Assembly (NCBI GenBank): GCA_016858145.1
Contig: JAEHOE010000052.1
Coordinates: forward strand, 310,001-374,000
Length of the DNA: 64,000 bases
Direction of reading: 5' to 3'
Source: Edaphochlamys debaryana
Lineage: Eukaryota > Chlorophyta > Chlorophyceae > Chlamydomonadales
Positions 10,018 to 22,100 of this stretch are shown here, piece by piece. Within the stretch, counting starts at the first letter, position 1; the number at the start of each line of letters is the position of its first letter. The position numbers were made by a program, and so were the translations under genes. Under the pieces are notes generated by a model. That model was not told the origin of the DNA. It searched no databases and worked only from the letters and a program-made list of their open reading frames with translations.

Positions 10018-13000
10018 CTCCTGGATTACTAGCAGCCGCTTCACCAGCTCAGCCGCCGCCGGGCGCCGAAGAGGGTCCTGGTCGGGGGGAGGCGGCCAGG
10101 GTGGAGGGCAACGGCCTCAATATGGCTGCAGGTCCAGTCAGTCCATCCCTGGAAGGGACTTGCCTGTTTCCTTCCCCGACCGGCCCGCCGTTTCAGGCGA
10201 GGGGGCCCGCCCAGTAGTGCCAGGCCACGGTTACGGAACAAGCAACGAGCCCCCAGCCCCAGTGTCATCGTGCACAATCAACCGCTCACCCGATCCCAGC
10301 ACTCGGCAATCAGCCGGACCAGCCTGGGCGGCCAGCGGTCGATGCCCTCCCCCGGAGCGCCCATGCCCACGGCGGGCATGGGCAGGCGGCAGTTGCAGAC
10401 CTGGACGCTGACCGCGATGTTGACGATGGTCTGTTGCGCGAGCAAGGTAAGGGAGCAAAGGCTTGTAAGTGAATGCTGAATGACGCTTATCGAGCACCTG
10501 GCTGGGCGACCAGCGTATCAGTAGTCCGGCGCACAGTAGCTGACTCTACCATATCTTGCATGGCCGCTCGCTCGCCCTCGCTCATTCCAGTATCGACGCA
10601 CCATTCCCATCCATGGCTTGATTAGCTTGATGCCGGCGAGCGCCTCCCAGACAAGGATTCCCCATGCATAGATATCCTGGTTGAATGAGGCGCAGGGCCC
10701 GACGAAACAGGGGTTGTTTAAGCCGTACATATGATGAAGGCCACGTGACGTGATGAGCCCTGATGCCGTACTAGCCATGACTCACCGCCTTGTACGTAAT
10801 GCCCGGGGCGCTCAAGTCGAAGCATTCCTAGGGCAGGCATAGGGAGGGGAATGGTTCTGTGGCCGTAGCTGTTTCGGAAGGGGCCTGCCCGCAGCTACAA
10901 TCCAGGAGAAAGGCGGCGCCTAAGGGAAGCAAGGATTATGTCATTTGCGCGCACCTACCGGCGCGAGGTATGCGGGGGTCCCGGCCTCGGGGTGCATCGT
11001 CTGAAGCATGGTCTGCCGCAGCCGGGACAGACCGAAGTCCTGGAGGAGTGGTGGGCGTCGGCGTTGAGCAAGGCCCGAAGGGCGGCCAGAAGGCCAGTCA
11101 GTCCAGTTGTGAGCAAGGCAGGCTGTAACAGCAGGGAGCCCGCCTGTTCTACCACAGCCCTGACTGAGCCTTGGGCCCACCGATATCTTGACCACGGGAT
11201 GGGGGCTGTGTGGGTCGTTGATGAGGACGTTGCCGGGCTTGAGGTCGCGGTGCAGGACTGGGGAGCGGTGAGGGGTAGGGCGTTTCAGGGGCTAGTGCAC
11301 GACATTGCGGGACCTCCCGTGGGCATGACACGCCCACCCAGCCCCCCTTGGTCCCTCGCCAGGGCACGCACCTGTGGGGTGCAGGTACTCGAGGCCCCGA
11401 GCCACCTCCAAGGCAATGTGGATGACCACTGGAAGGGGCAGCAGGGTACCCGGCGCACCGTGCAGCATCCGCTCTAGGGAAGTCTCCATCCTGTGTGTGA
11501 GAGTGGACATTCAGGGGACGGGATGTACGGCCGGAGTGCCGCGTGCGGGAGGAGCTGTACGGCAATCTCGCATGCCTGACCCACCTCTCCATGACGATGC
11601 AGGGCCGCGGCGGCTTGGCGCAGGCGGCCAGCATCCGAACGATGCAGGGGTGCGAGCAGCGGGCCAGCACCTCCAGCTCCTGCACGCAGTCATTCAGGCA
11701 AGCAGCGCAAACAACAGGAACTAAGTGGCGGCAAGACCGCCGGCGATGGCATGCATGAGCGGTTGATGGGGGCTCGGCGCACGGGTGTGGACGGACGGAC
11801 CCCCTGGCTTCCCAAGGCAGATCCCCACACCAGTCTCACCAGATCCCATGTGCGCCTTCCCCCGTACCTGCTCAAAGCCCTTGACAATTTCGGCTGCGTC
11901 CCTTGGGTTCAGCAGCCCTAGATCCTCGGCGATCAGCTTCACAGCCACCGCCTGGCCGTCCATCTCCCCCGCGTACACGCGCCCGAAGCCTCCTGGATGG
12001 AGCGACCGGGACAGGGCGGCAACGTGAGCGAGATGCGCGCATGGGGGGATTATTAGCGAAGGACTAGTAGCGCAGCCTTGGTGTGTAGGGTCATATAGAG
12101 CTTTTGACAACTGGGCGCATGAGTCATGGGGGGCACCAGAAAACCCCGGATTGGGCGGGATGAGCGCATGCGTGGTCGAAGGCTGCCTAGATAGCTTTAT
12201 TTGTAGTCCTGTCAGCCCAACGACCAACGACCAGCGACCAACGACCAACGACCTGTCAGTGCTGATGCTGCAACAGGTCCGCCTCTTGATTGAAGCTCCC
12301 CCAGCCAGCCACTCGCTCGTCACCCACCTCGTCCCAACAATTTGGGCAGGAGGCGGACCACGGGGATCTCTTTGGTCAGCGTGGAGGAGCGCGGTCCGTC
12401 CCGTTGAGACATGGTAGTAAGGCGGGGTAGATCCCGCCCGCCGTCAATGCTGCCACTGCCGCCGCCGCCAGCGGGCGACGCCATGGGCGCCGTTGAGGGC
12501 CCAACGTCCTGTGTGCCACGGCATGAATGCATTCATGACGCCATATGGCGTCGGGGAGGAGGTGCAAGGGAAAGCTTGTTGAGCAAAGTTCGGGGTGGTC
12601 GTGGTGGTTGAAGGCGCAAAGTTGCATAGCTTGCTTGATACCCTGCTGCGAGGCTAGCTGGCCGCGTGAGGGAGGCAGGGTAGTTTGTGTCGCTCTCTCT
12701 CTCAGGCGTCCCCTTGCCCCCAGCCTCCCGTGCACCCAACCCTCGGCTTGCGTTACTCCCCACAGGCCCCCACCTGCACCAAAACGTCCAGAGGTAGCCC
12801 GCTCCGGTACGGAGTGCGCTCCGTCACGATGTCAGCTGACATGACTGCTGGCGCCGTGCTGCACTCGCCGAGCCTGTTGCTCTCCCTGTCGCGAGCACTG
12901 CCTCCCTTGAGCTCCGCCTTTGCTGCTGCCAGTACGGAGGCGTTGGATGATGACAAACGCGCGTCGGAAGGGCCGATCCAGGGATTGATGGACTCCTCGC

Positions 13001-16000
13001 TCCGCCCAATAGCTCCAATGTTCTGAGTTGAAAGCATACTGTCAGGCGAGACTCGATCCACTGACCCAGCGAGCTGACCCTCCATCGCGCCAACCGCGCG
13101 CTCGGCGCCCGCGGCGGCGACGGCGGCTGTAGCCTGGTTGCGACCGGGACCAGCTGCGGCTGCTGCCGCTGCCCTGCACTCGTCGCACGCGCCGCCCAGC
13201 ATGCTGAATGCCCCGCCAGCCATGTTCACGTGCTGGCTGCCGCGCGGGGAGCCGGAGCCCTCGGCGCCGGCAGGGAGGCCAGCACAGGGGCCCGTGTCAT
13301 GGCACTCCCTGGGGAGAGGGAGCGCAGCGGGCAAGCTTTAACGTGTTGTCCAGTTTTCCGAGTGGGGCGGGTGGCGCCAGGGCACTCAAGCCGGCTCTAG
13401 CTGTGATGGAGGGACGACTGTCCGCAAACCTGGCCTTCAAAAGCCAGTCCAGGCCAGGCCAAATGCGGTGCCCACCCAGGCAATCTCTGCTCTGCACGTC
13501 CTATCCCTCGCCGCTCCGCCGTCCCACTCACAGGTCCACGTCAACGGCTGCAACGGAAGGCGCGGTCGCCGTCGCTTTGGCAGAGACGGCCCTCGCCGCC
13601 GCCGCCGCACCCCGCCGCCGCCGCCGCAGCCACAGCGCAGCTGCTAACACCACGGCGCACGCCAGCAACGCGCCTGCAAGGCGAAGAGGCGGGGAAGGGC
13701 AAGATCACGACTGCAAACAAAGTGGCTGGGGGAAATTCGTACGAGCTTGGTTTGGGCAGTTGGGAACGAACGGGCCCATCTACCGTATCGCTACTTCAGG
13801 CGAGACCCGAGCAAGGGCGGCGGGACTCCCATCTTACCCCTCCTTGCAGCGTCCAAACCCGCCTGCCAGTTATTTGTGCCGTACCTGCTCCTATGCCCAC
13901 AGCGGCCGGGACGTTGATGTGGGGACTGCTGTGCCCTCCATCGGGTGCCGCCGCCCCTACGGCAGCCGCTGCGGGGCCCAGCAGGGGGTCTGCAGGGGGG
14001 CCGACCAGCCCTGCTGCTGAGCCGCCGCCCCCGGCAGGAGGGGGCCGAAGTGGCAGCCTGGGGACGTCACCCGCCTGTCAAGGTTTCAGTGTCGGGGAGA
14101 GGGGACATGAATTGGATTGCTTGCTTCTCCTCCTCCTGTTCAGAGGGAAGCACCAAGAGGCGCGTGCCGCCCCCCCGTTTAGACGGCAGACGCCCCTAGA
14201 CCGGCATGTCGAGTCAAAACGCAAGGCTACCCAAGCTTGGGTCCGCATTGGCTCGGGACCTTGTGCTGCGCCCGGCTAAATGGTAGGGGACTGATTGACT
14301 GTACGGCAGTGCATCCGGCACCCACCAGGGGGCGCGACGCCACGTAGGCGTCCACGTCAGCCATGTAACGGTCGAACCACGTGGCAACGGTCATGTAGTA
14401 CTGCCACGTGACCCCCAGGCAGCCCTCGAGGCCCAGCCTGTCCAGACACTGGGCGGGCCGGGTGAGCGGGCCGGGTTGACGCATGTGTGGGCGTGCGTGC
14501 TTGTTAGCTAGGAGCGGGCCATGCATGTACGGAGCAAGAGGGAGAGACACTTCACCGGCTGATGGGGTGGGGGCAGGTATGGAAGGGACCGCAAACCCTG
14601 TCCCTTGCACCCCCCTAGAGATCCGGTCGTGCAGCCTGCCAGAGGCCTGAAGTGCCGGAAGCCGAACCCCTGGGGAGACTCGCTTGGTACCCCCCTGTCA
14701 AACACGGTCGTTGCTGCCGTTTCGTGGCACATTAATGCAACCACCTAAACCACCGTGCCCACCCCCCAGCAGCGTGCTCCCGTGCGCCCCACCTGCTCAG
14801 TCATGGCCACCTGGCACAGCGCCGTTGTGTTGTCGATGCCAAAGGTGTAGTGCCCCTCACGGATGCTGCCATCCACGGCGCTGACCTCGATGGCGTTGGC
14901 CCTCGCCTCCACGACTGCAAGATAGCGTGTAGCGAGTGGGAAGTAAGGGAATGCGTTCCTCCGGTGGTTACATGCTCAAGAAGGCTGCAGGTACATGCTC
15001 TGGTGGTCCTGCCCTCTGGGGATTGCCCGTGGCGCCGTATAAACAACCCTTGCTGTGAAAGTGTCAGCCGGCTCGAGGCTGATAGACCACTCACTGGAGA
15101 TCGTGTACGCCCAGGACCTTAGCAATGGAGGAATCACCGATCCATTGGGGAACGTGGCGGCTGGTACGCACCCCGGCTGGTCAGTTTGGATGTCAAACAC
15201 GCCAGGGCTCAAGGCATGGCCGCTGGGATTGCTGAAAACATCATGCAGATACGGCAGCACGAGGCTCTGAGGCGGGCACAAGCCTGTGAGGGTGGTGAAA
15301 AGGCGAAAGGCGGATGTTGCATCATGCATGATGTTCCCCTCCCACAGGGAGCGAGCGAGTCGGCCCCGCTTACCTATCAAAAGGGCAGATTGACGCATGA
15401 TTGCAAAGGCCCCCACGGTGCCGGGGTCCGAGGCAACAAACATGTCAGCACGCAGAGCCTGTGGCCACATGACGGAACATGGAAGAGATTAGAAGAAGGC
15501 CCCCGTTAGTGAACCCGCCCCAGCCACTACCCATTCCATTGGTCCTGACCGAACGATCTTTCAACCCTTCGCCTACCTGTTGCCACTTTCCAATGAGAGG
15601 TCTGAGTACAAGGCGTTATCGAATGTCACCGTCACATGGTTTGCAAGCTTGACCTACGAGGGCGGTGATAAGGGCCACTTGAGTCATTTCGCGTCCAGTG
15701 TGTTCAGCTCCCCAGGCAGCGAGGGTTTTAAAACCTCAGGTGTAGAGGCAAACACTGTACCAACACTACTAGCGCAGGACGGCGGCCCTGTTAAGTCTAG
15801 CTTGAGGTAGGACGAATGTAGAAATGCAGACGAGCAACCTTCGTGCAGTGCACATGCAGCCAAAGCCCCTACGGAGCAGAACACGCTTGCGCGCGATTGT
15901 GGCGAGGTTGCCCCCAACAACTAACCTTGTGTCTGCACCGCAGGGCCACGACGGGGCGCTCGGGCAGGTCGGGACTGCCGCGGACCGTGAGGTTGCGGGT

Positions 16001-16762
16001 GATGAGGAGGGGCCTGGGGGCGAGGCGGAAGGCACACGGCAACATACAAAACGGCGACCGAATGCAGAGGAGCTGGCGGGGCAAGTCAGAATCCTGAGGG
16101 TGCAACGGCCGTTACTTTGTGTTCTCCGAGGGGGAAACCTTGTGGCTATACCAGGGTCCTCACATGCATACATGACGGATGCACGGACAGTTGGGTAACC
16201 TCGGGTAACTGGATTCGGCTCTTGCTCGCGTACGTGCTGAATGCGCAGCTCAAAGCCTGTAGACGACTAGCGGGGGCGCTCGAGCCGACAGGGCGGAACC
16301 CAGCGGAAACGGGGCCTTTGGTTATCGAGCTGCCACGAAGGCCGTGTGCCGCGTTCGCTTCTAGGACTGCTCTCCTGAGAGCAACCCAAAACCGCCCTCC
16401 AATCCCCGCGCACAGTGATACTGTGCTGCGGTTAGCTGATGCCCATAGACTTAAAGCCAGAGCCGATGATGGACGATGAGTACGCTGTCGAGTACTCACA
16501 GAGCGAGGCCGGACTCCTCCCAATGGGTGTCATTTAGGAACAGGTAGGTCGAGCCGACGAGGATGAGGTCCGCGCCGCTCGCGAACGCTGCAACGAGGTT
16601 GGGCCCGTTGTACACAGTGGCTGTCCACGCTTCTCCGCAATACGGCGCTCAAAGCAACATCAGTAATGCTAGCCATAGCCGTGAGTTCAAGTCAGCGCGG
16701 AACCGTTCCAAGCGTAGTGCGCAGATGCCTCCTTTGCCGACGGCCGCTCGCCGCTGCACCAT
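10018..16762 (-). pseudogene. Receptor-like protein kinase, tandem copy B (5'-damaged, probable pseudogene)
   Basis: Twenty exons match copy C: 16762-16500, 16013-15926, 15653-15577, 15458-15374, 15283-15095, 14914-14793, 14448-14326, 14074-13885, 13673-13532, 13308-12774, 12508-12328, 11992-11868, 11679-11585, 11490-11372, 11257-11181, 11039-10959, 10827-10786, 10676-10602, 10430-10290, 10077-10018. Two lesions stand out. An in-frame TGA (16651-16649) cuts the signal peptide. Exon 3 is one base shorter than in A and C (gap near 15595), shifting the frame. From exon 4 onward everything is open and in phase. The membrane helix (GALLACAVVLAAALWL), glycine loop GGFGRVYAGE, VAVK lysine, HRDLKPGNVL, DFGLSR, APE split over two exons, and DIYAWGIL are all intact. 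A shorter internal-start product lacking the secretory signal cannot be excluded. The true 3' end beyond IQE is uncertain. Confidence 0.8.
12217..12251. repeat. Minisatellite, five 7-bp units (CCAACGA), inside copy B intron
   Basis: Five head-to-tail CCAACGA units (one reads CCAGCGA) lie in the intron between the exons at 12508-12328 and 11992-11868. The array is bordered on both sides by GTCAG. The corresponding intron of copy C lacks it. Confidence 0.85.
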
Positions 16763-19199
16763 GTGCTCCTAGCGCATCAGCCCTACGCTCTAGTACTGAG
16801 GCTCGGTGTTATTGTCATTACTTACAACGGCGTTTGCAGGCCCAGGACAGCTTACGCGTAACCCAACGCACGGATCCAGACCAGCGCCGGACGAGCGCAA
16901 TCCAAGGTCGATGCCAGTTGTGACGCTATTGCTGAGAGCATGAAATGCCATAACACTTGGCTGGGCCGCGACACTGCCGCAAACCTGGCCGCCGCAAGCC
17001 AACACTAGCCCCTTCAACCAATTGCTGCTCGCTGTGCTTCTCTTTTGACTGATGAGGACAAACTGGTGGTCGGATGCCGCGTTGCCACCTGGCCGGTGCA
17101 AGCATGCCGCATGCGACGAACCGTGGCAAGCCTGCGGCTTTGCTGCGGGCTATGCGCAGGCTGAATGGCAGCGGGCGTTAGGAGTAAGGGACGCTGGAAC
17201 GTTAGGCGCAGTAATCTGAGGGGACGCGACGCACACGACGGAGAAACTTGACACAGGATGGGCGAGCGGGCCGCACAGCAGTATGCGAGGTTGCACGCTG
17301 CACCGGCTGTCCCGCATCATCCCTTGAACACGCAGGACCTGGCCCTCCGAAGGTGCGTACGTGTGCGGACAGCTGGACTACTGAGCGGCGCAGCAGCAGT
17401 CGGGGCCAGGCGAGGCCAGGCTGGAGCCAGGTCGGGGCTTGCCCTATGGCAGTGAATGGGGGGAACCGGGTCCCCATGGTCGGTGAGGGCCCCCCCGCGG
17501 GTATCCACCTGGGGTCGTAACCCGGGTATCCACTTGGGGTCCATGAGGGTCCATGTCCCCCAAGCCTCCCCAAGGGACCCCCCGCGGGGGCCCGACCGCC
17601 TAGGGGCCCGGTGGGGGCCGACATCGAGCAACAGGCGAACAGGGTTACTCCGTTTTCGCAGGCCGCTGGCGAAAATACGTATCTGCGGGGATCGGGCGGG
17701 GCAACTCCATGCCGACGTCATGCTGTGTTGGCAGCGGTGCAGGGCGGGACCGAGACAGACGGAGCATTATCGCGGCGGGGTAACACATGCACGCACGCAC
17801 ACACACACGCCCGCGTCAAAATATTAATCCCTCTCATGTATGGACAGGAGTTGCAGAACGCCGGAGAGAAGCGCCGGGCTGGGGCGGGTGATGCATGGTG
17901 ACCAAAGTCGCGGGAATCCCCGTCCTCACAAATTGCCCGCGAAGTTCAGGTGATCCCCGCATCACCGCATTTGAGTGGCCAGTCGCTCCTTGGTCTGGAG
18001 TGCGAGGTGGGGTGTTGCAGGCGTCCTGCTAGATGGAGCCGGCTGCCCATGCAACATGTTGATTGACTGCGCGCGCGGTCGGTGTGTTTCACTCCCGACG
18101 TACGGAGGACCAGCTATGCCATACCTTGCGGCTCCGCGGGCTGGGTGCGGGAGGCAAGTTTCTGCGTGTGACCCGGCCTCGGCGGCCCGGGAGACACACA
18201 CCCGGCCCAGTACCTCGGGCAAGGCCCGGGCGTTGCGCACATGCAACATCAACCCGCCACCCCCAGCGACAGCGCCCCAAAGTGCAAGTACCGGTATGCA
18301 GCCAAAAGGAGCAAACAGAGCTCAGAGTCCAACCTTCACATCCCTCATAAGCACATGGGTTCAGAAGTGCCGTGGCACCATGTGTCACCAAGCATCGTAC
18401 CGACCCAGGATGCGGATCATCACTCAGGGGAGCCGTCACGGCTCCTGCCCACCCAAGTCCAGGCATCGCCCACCCCGCAAACATTGTGCAGGCTCCTGAA
18501 GGCCCTACCTTGCTATGATGCAACCTCTTTCCGGCCAGACATAGGATACCCGAGCGGAAGATAATAAACCGTACGTGTGGCCATCCGCCTATTCACTTTA
18601 TCAATTCATCAATTCATAAGTTGATCACTGCATGCCTGATCACCAAGCCGCTGCCACGCGTGTAGCCTGCTGTCGCAGATGAATGGAGGTATTAGGGGAT
18701 GCGAGACCCCGGGGTCGGGTCACCTGCAGCCCCCCATGCATCCCTGCCTCGAGTAACAGTTTATATTCCGGACATTCCGTTAGTGTAAAACCAAGCTCCA
18801 GCCCTAATTGGCTTCTCAACATGTAAGGCACCGCCCTCCGCTTTAGCATTCCACGCATCACCGCAGCAAGGCTGCTCTATCTTCAATCTAGGCTCACGGT
18901 CCGTCCAGACCAATCTGTTCCATAATGCTGGGGGATGCACTATGGTAAAGTCTCAATCCAGCGACAGCAGCCAGTTCCTGTCAGGAAACAGGTGTGGCGG
19001 CCCCGAGGGGCAGGTGGGAGGGCAGAGGCAGGGTCAAGGGCTTACGGAAAGCTGGGTACTCAGGTGCATCGCGACAGGCAGCCCCATCTGGGCCCCATGT
19101 GCCCCGGACCCGGTGGAGCCCCACGCGTGCGGCACCCCCCTGCTCCCGCCCTTCCACGCCCACCCCGCGGCCCATCCCCCGCCCACACCCGAGCCCCAC
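16763..19199. other. Intergenic between kinase copies B and C
   Basis: No supportable exon was found. The stretch contains a direct repeat of CGGGTATCCACCTGGGGTC type (17498-17516 and 17523-17541), a CA-rich microsatellite at 17786-17813, and an AT-rich patch with repeated TCAATTCA near 18600-18620. The missing 3'-terminal exon of copy C may lie in its right part, but I could not identify it. Confidence 0.45.
17786..17813. repeat. CA-rich microsatellite
   Basis: Alternating ACGC/ACAC dinucleotides form a short simple repeat in the intergenic stretch between kinase copies B and C. Confidence 0.8.
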
Positions 19200-22100
19200 C
19201 TCCTGGATTAACAGCAGCCGCTTCACTAGCTCGGCCGCCGCCGGGCGCCGGAGGGGGTCCTGGGTGGGAGGCCGGGGTGGATGGAGGGCAACGGGCCATC
19301 ATCGCGGTTTTTTGACACCTCCAAGACCTTGACATCTTGCCTATCATCTATCTTCTATCCTGCTTGACAGTCGTGTTACAGCCGGCGCCATTGGACTCAC
19401 CCTGTCCCAGCACTCGGCGATCAGCCGGACCAGTTTCAGGGGCCAGCGGTCGATGCCCTCCCCCGGAGCGCCCACGGCAGGCATGGGCAGACGAGCGTTA
19501 TGGACCTGAATGCTGACCGCGATCTTGACCGTGTTCTAAGTCGTGACATAGATGGAAGGGCAAGAGGACAAGAGGATCAGGTGGGAGGCATGAGCGCGTG
19601 CGTCGACGAGCTCATCCCATGTGCGCCTCATTAACATGCTTGCACGCCGGCTGCATGCCGCGCCAATGTTCCCCCGGCTTATAGGAGCAGCCCCTCACTC
19701 ACCATTCCAGACCAGGGCTTGTATCCCGCTAGCGCCTCCCAGACCAGGACGCCCCAGGAGTAGATGTCCTGGGGACAGGGCGAGGAGGCGGTGGGGGGAG
19801 GGGCCGGGGGAGGTGGCATGGGTCATAGGGGATCCGTCCAAGCATCATAAGCTTCACCTCAAGCGGACATCTGACCCCTAATGCCGTACCACCATGACTC
19901 ACTGTCTTGTACGTGATTCCCTCGGCGCTCAAGTCGTAGCATTCCTATGATGGGGTTGGGGAGCGAGGGGGAGAGATCCGATGTTGTACAATCAGGTACC
20001 GGTGTGCTCATGCGGCGGAAGGAGGAGTGAATAGGGAGATCCCCATAAGTACTGGTAACTGCTTTTTGGCATCGATGCCTCTGCCCAGCAAGCCCATACT
20101 TGGCCGGCACTCCGGCAGGCAGGGCCCAGTCACACGCACGCCTACCGGCGCGAGGTATGCGGGGGTCCCGGCCTCGGGGTGCATCGTCTGAAGCATGGTC
20201 TGCCGCAGCCGGGACAGACCAAAGTCCTGGAGGAATGGTGGACCGGCGGCCAGAAGGCGGGTTCGGTTTGGCGCAAGGGAAGCTGGCAGGTGAGCTGGCA
20301 CCATTGAGTCCTAGGCTTGGGCTCACCGATATCTTGACCACGGGATGGGGGCTGTGTGGGTCGTTTATGAGGACGTTGCCGGGCTTGAGGTCGCGGTGAA
20401 GGACTGGGGGGCGGTGAGGGGCAGGGCGTGGGCTTCAGAGGCTAGTGCACAACATTGCGGGCCCTCGAGTCAGCATGACACGCCAAACGAGACCCCCTCG
20501 GCCCCTCGCCAGGGCACGCACCTGTGGGGTGCAGGTACTCGAGGCCCCGAGCCACCTCCAGGGCAATGTGGATGACCACTGGAAGGGGCAGCAGGGTACC
20601 CGGCGCGCCGTGCAGCATCCGCTCAAGGGAAGTCTCCATCCTGTGTGTGAGAGTGGACATTCAGGGGACGGGATGTACGGCAGCAGTAGTGCTGCGTGCG
20701 TTAGGAGCTGTACGGCAATCTCGCATGCCCGTCCCACCTCTCCATGACGATGCAGGGCCGCGGCGGGTTGGCGCAGGCGGCCAGCACCCGCACGATGCAG
20801 GGGTGCGAGCAGCGGGCCAGCACCTCCAGCTCCTGTGGACCATGCGCCGGGGGCAAGGCACAACTCCATTGACACAACCCCAGGTACCAGCGGCAAGACG
20901 CCTGGCTTCTCTATGTCCACATAGCACGCCCTCAAAGATAGCTCCATTGTGCCTCCCTTCGCTTCATACCCAACCCCCGTGCACCTCGCAAGGCCCCCAC
21001 CTGCTCGAAACCCCTGACAAGGTGGGCTGCGTCCTCTGGGTGTAAGTGCCCTAGATCCTCGGCGATCAGCTTTACAGCCACCGCCTGGCCGCCCATCTCC
21101 CCCGCGTACACGCGCCCGAAGCCTCCTGGAGCAACCGGGACAGGGCGGCAGCGTGAGCGAGATGCGCGCATGGGGGGATCAGCAAAGGACAAGTTGCGGA
21201 GCGCGCAGCCCATGTGACCGGTAGGGTCCGGTTTTAGTGATTGGCAGCTGGGCGCATGAGTCAAGCGTAGGTACCAAAGTCCTGAGCTATGCAGGAATCC
21301 CCACGGAAATGACAAGGCAAATGCTAAAGGACCTGAGCCCCGGCAACCCCGGCGCCTGGTGCACAAGCTCCGTAGCGGCTTGTAGAGCGTACCTCGTCCC
21401 AACACTTTGGGCAGGAGGTGTACCACGGGGATCTCTCCGGCCAACTTGGAACTTTGCGGTCCATGCATCGGCTGGGAGGTGCAAGCCAAGCGTGACGGGT
21501 CACTGCCGCCAGCGCACCGTCCGCCGATGCCTCCGCCGCCAGCGGGGGAAGCCGTGGGGGCCGACCCCGGCCCGGCGTCCTGCACACGGCGGCGGCATGT
21601 GGAGGGTCGAGACCATTAGGAACTCGATTGTACAGCTTTTGGGCTCCGCTCGACTGTGCAGGAAGTGGCTGCAGAGCAGACATCGCGCTGAAGGCACCTA
21701 GCGCTGCAGTGCTGCGCCCACTCGCGTCCCCTCTGGCCCCCTTGCGCTGCCCCTCACTGCTGCATCCGTCTGACGCGAGCCGGCTAAGAGTCAGGTCATT
21801 CCTGCAAGTAAAGGTGTATCTGCGGATCTGCGAATCTGCGGATCTGCCTCCGCTGCTTTCTCGACTGCCCACCTGGACCAAAAAGTGCAGAGGCAGCCCG
21901 CTCCGGTACGGAGTGCGCTCCGTCACAATGTCAGCTGACATAACCGCTGGCGCCGTGCTGCACTCGCCGAGCCTGCTGCTCTCCCTTTCGTGAGCGCTGC
22001 CTCCCTTGAGCGCCGCCTTTGCTGCTGCCAGCACCATGGCAGTAGTAGCGACATCCGAGCCCCTGCACCGATGCAGGGGGTCATCAGGCGACGCGCGCGC

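Noticed and set aside
12217..12251. CCAACGA array as a CRISPR-like repeat
   Set aside because: Units are 7 bases with no spacers and lie in a eukaryotic intron.
18981..19226. Read-through extension of kinase copy C after IQE
   Set aside because: The equivalent read-through in copy B has unrelated sequence and length, so an intron starting at GTGGGG is more likely than coding sequence.
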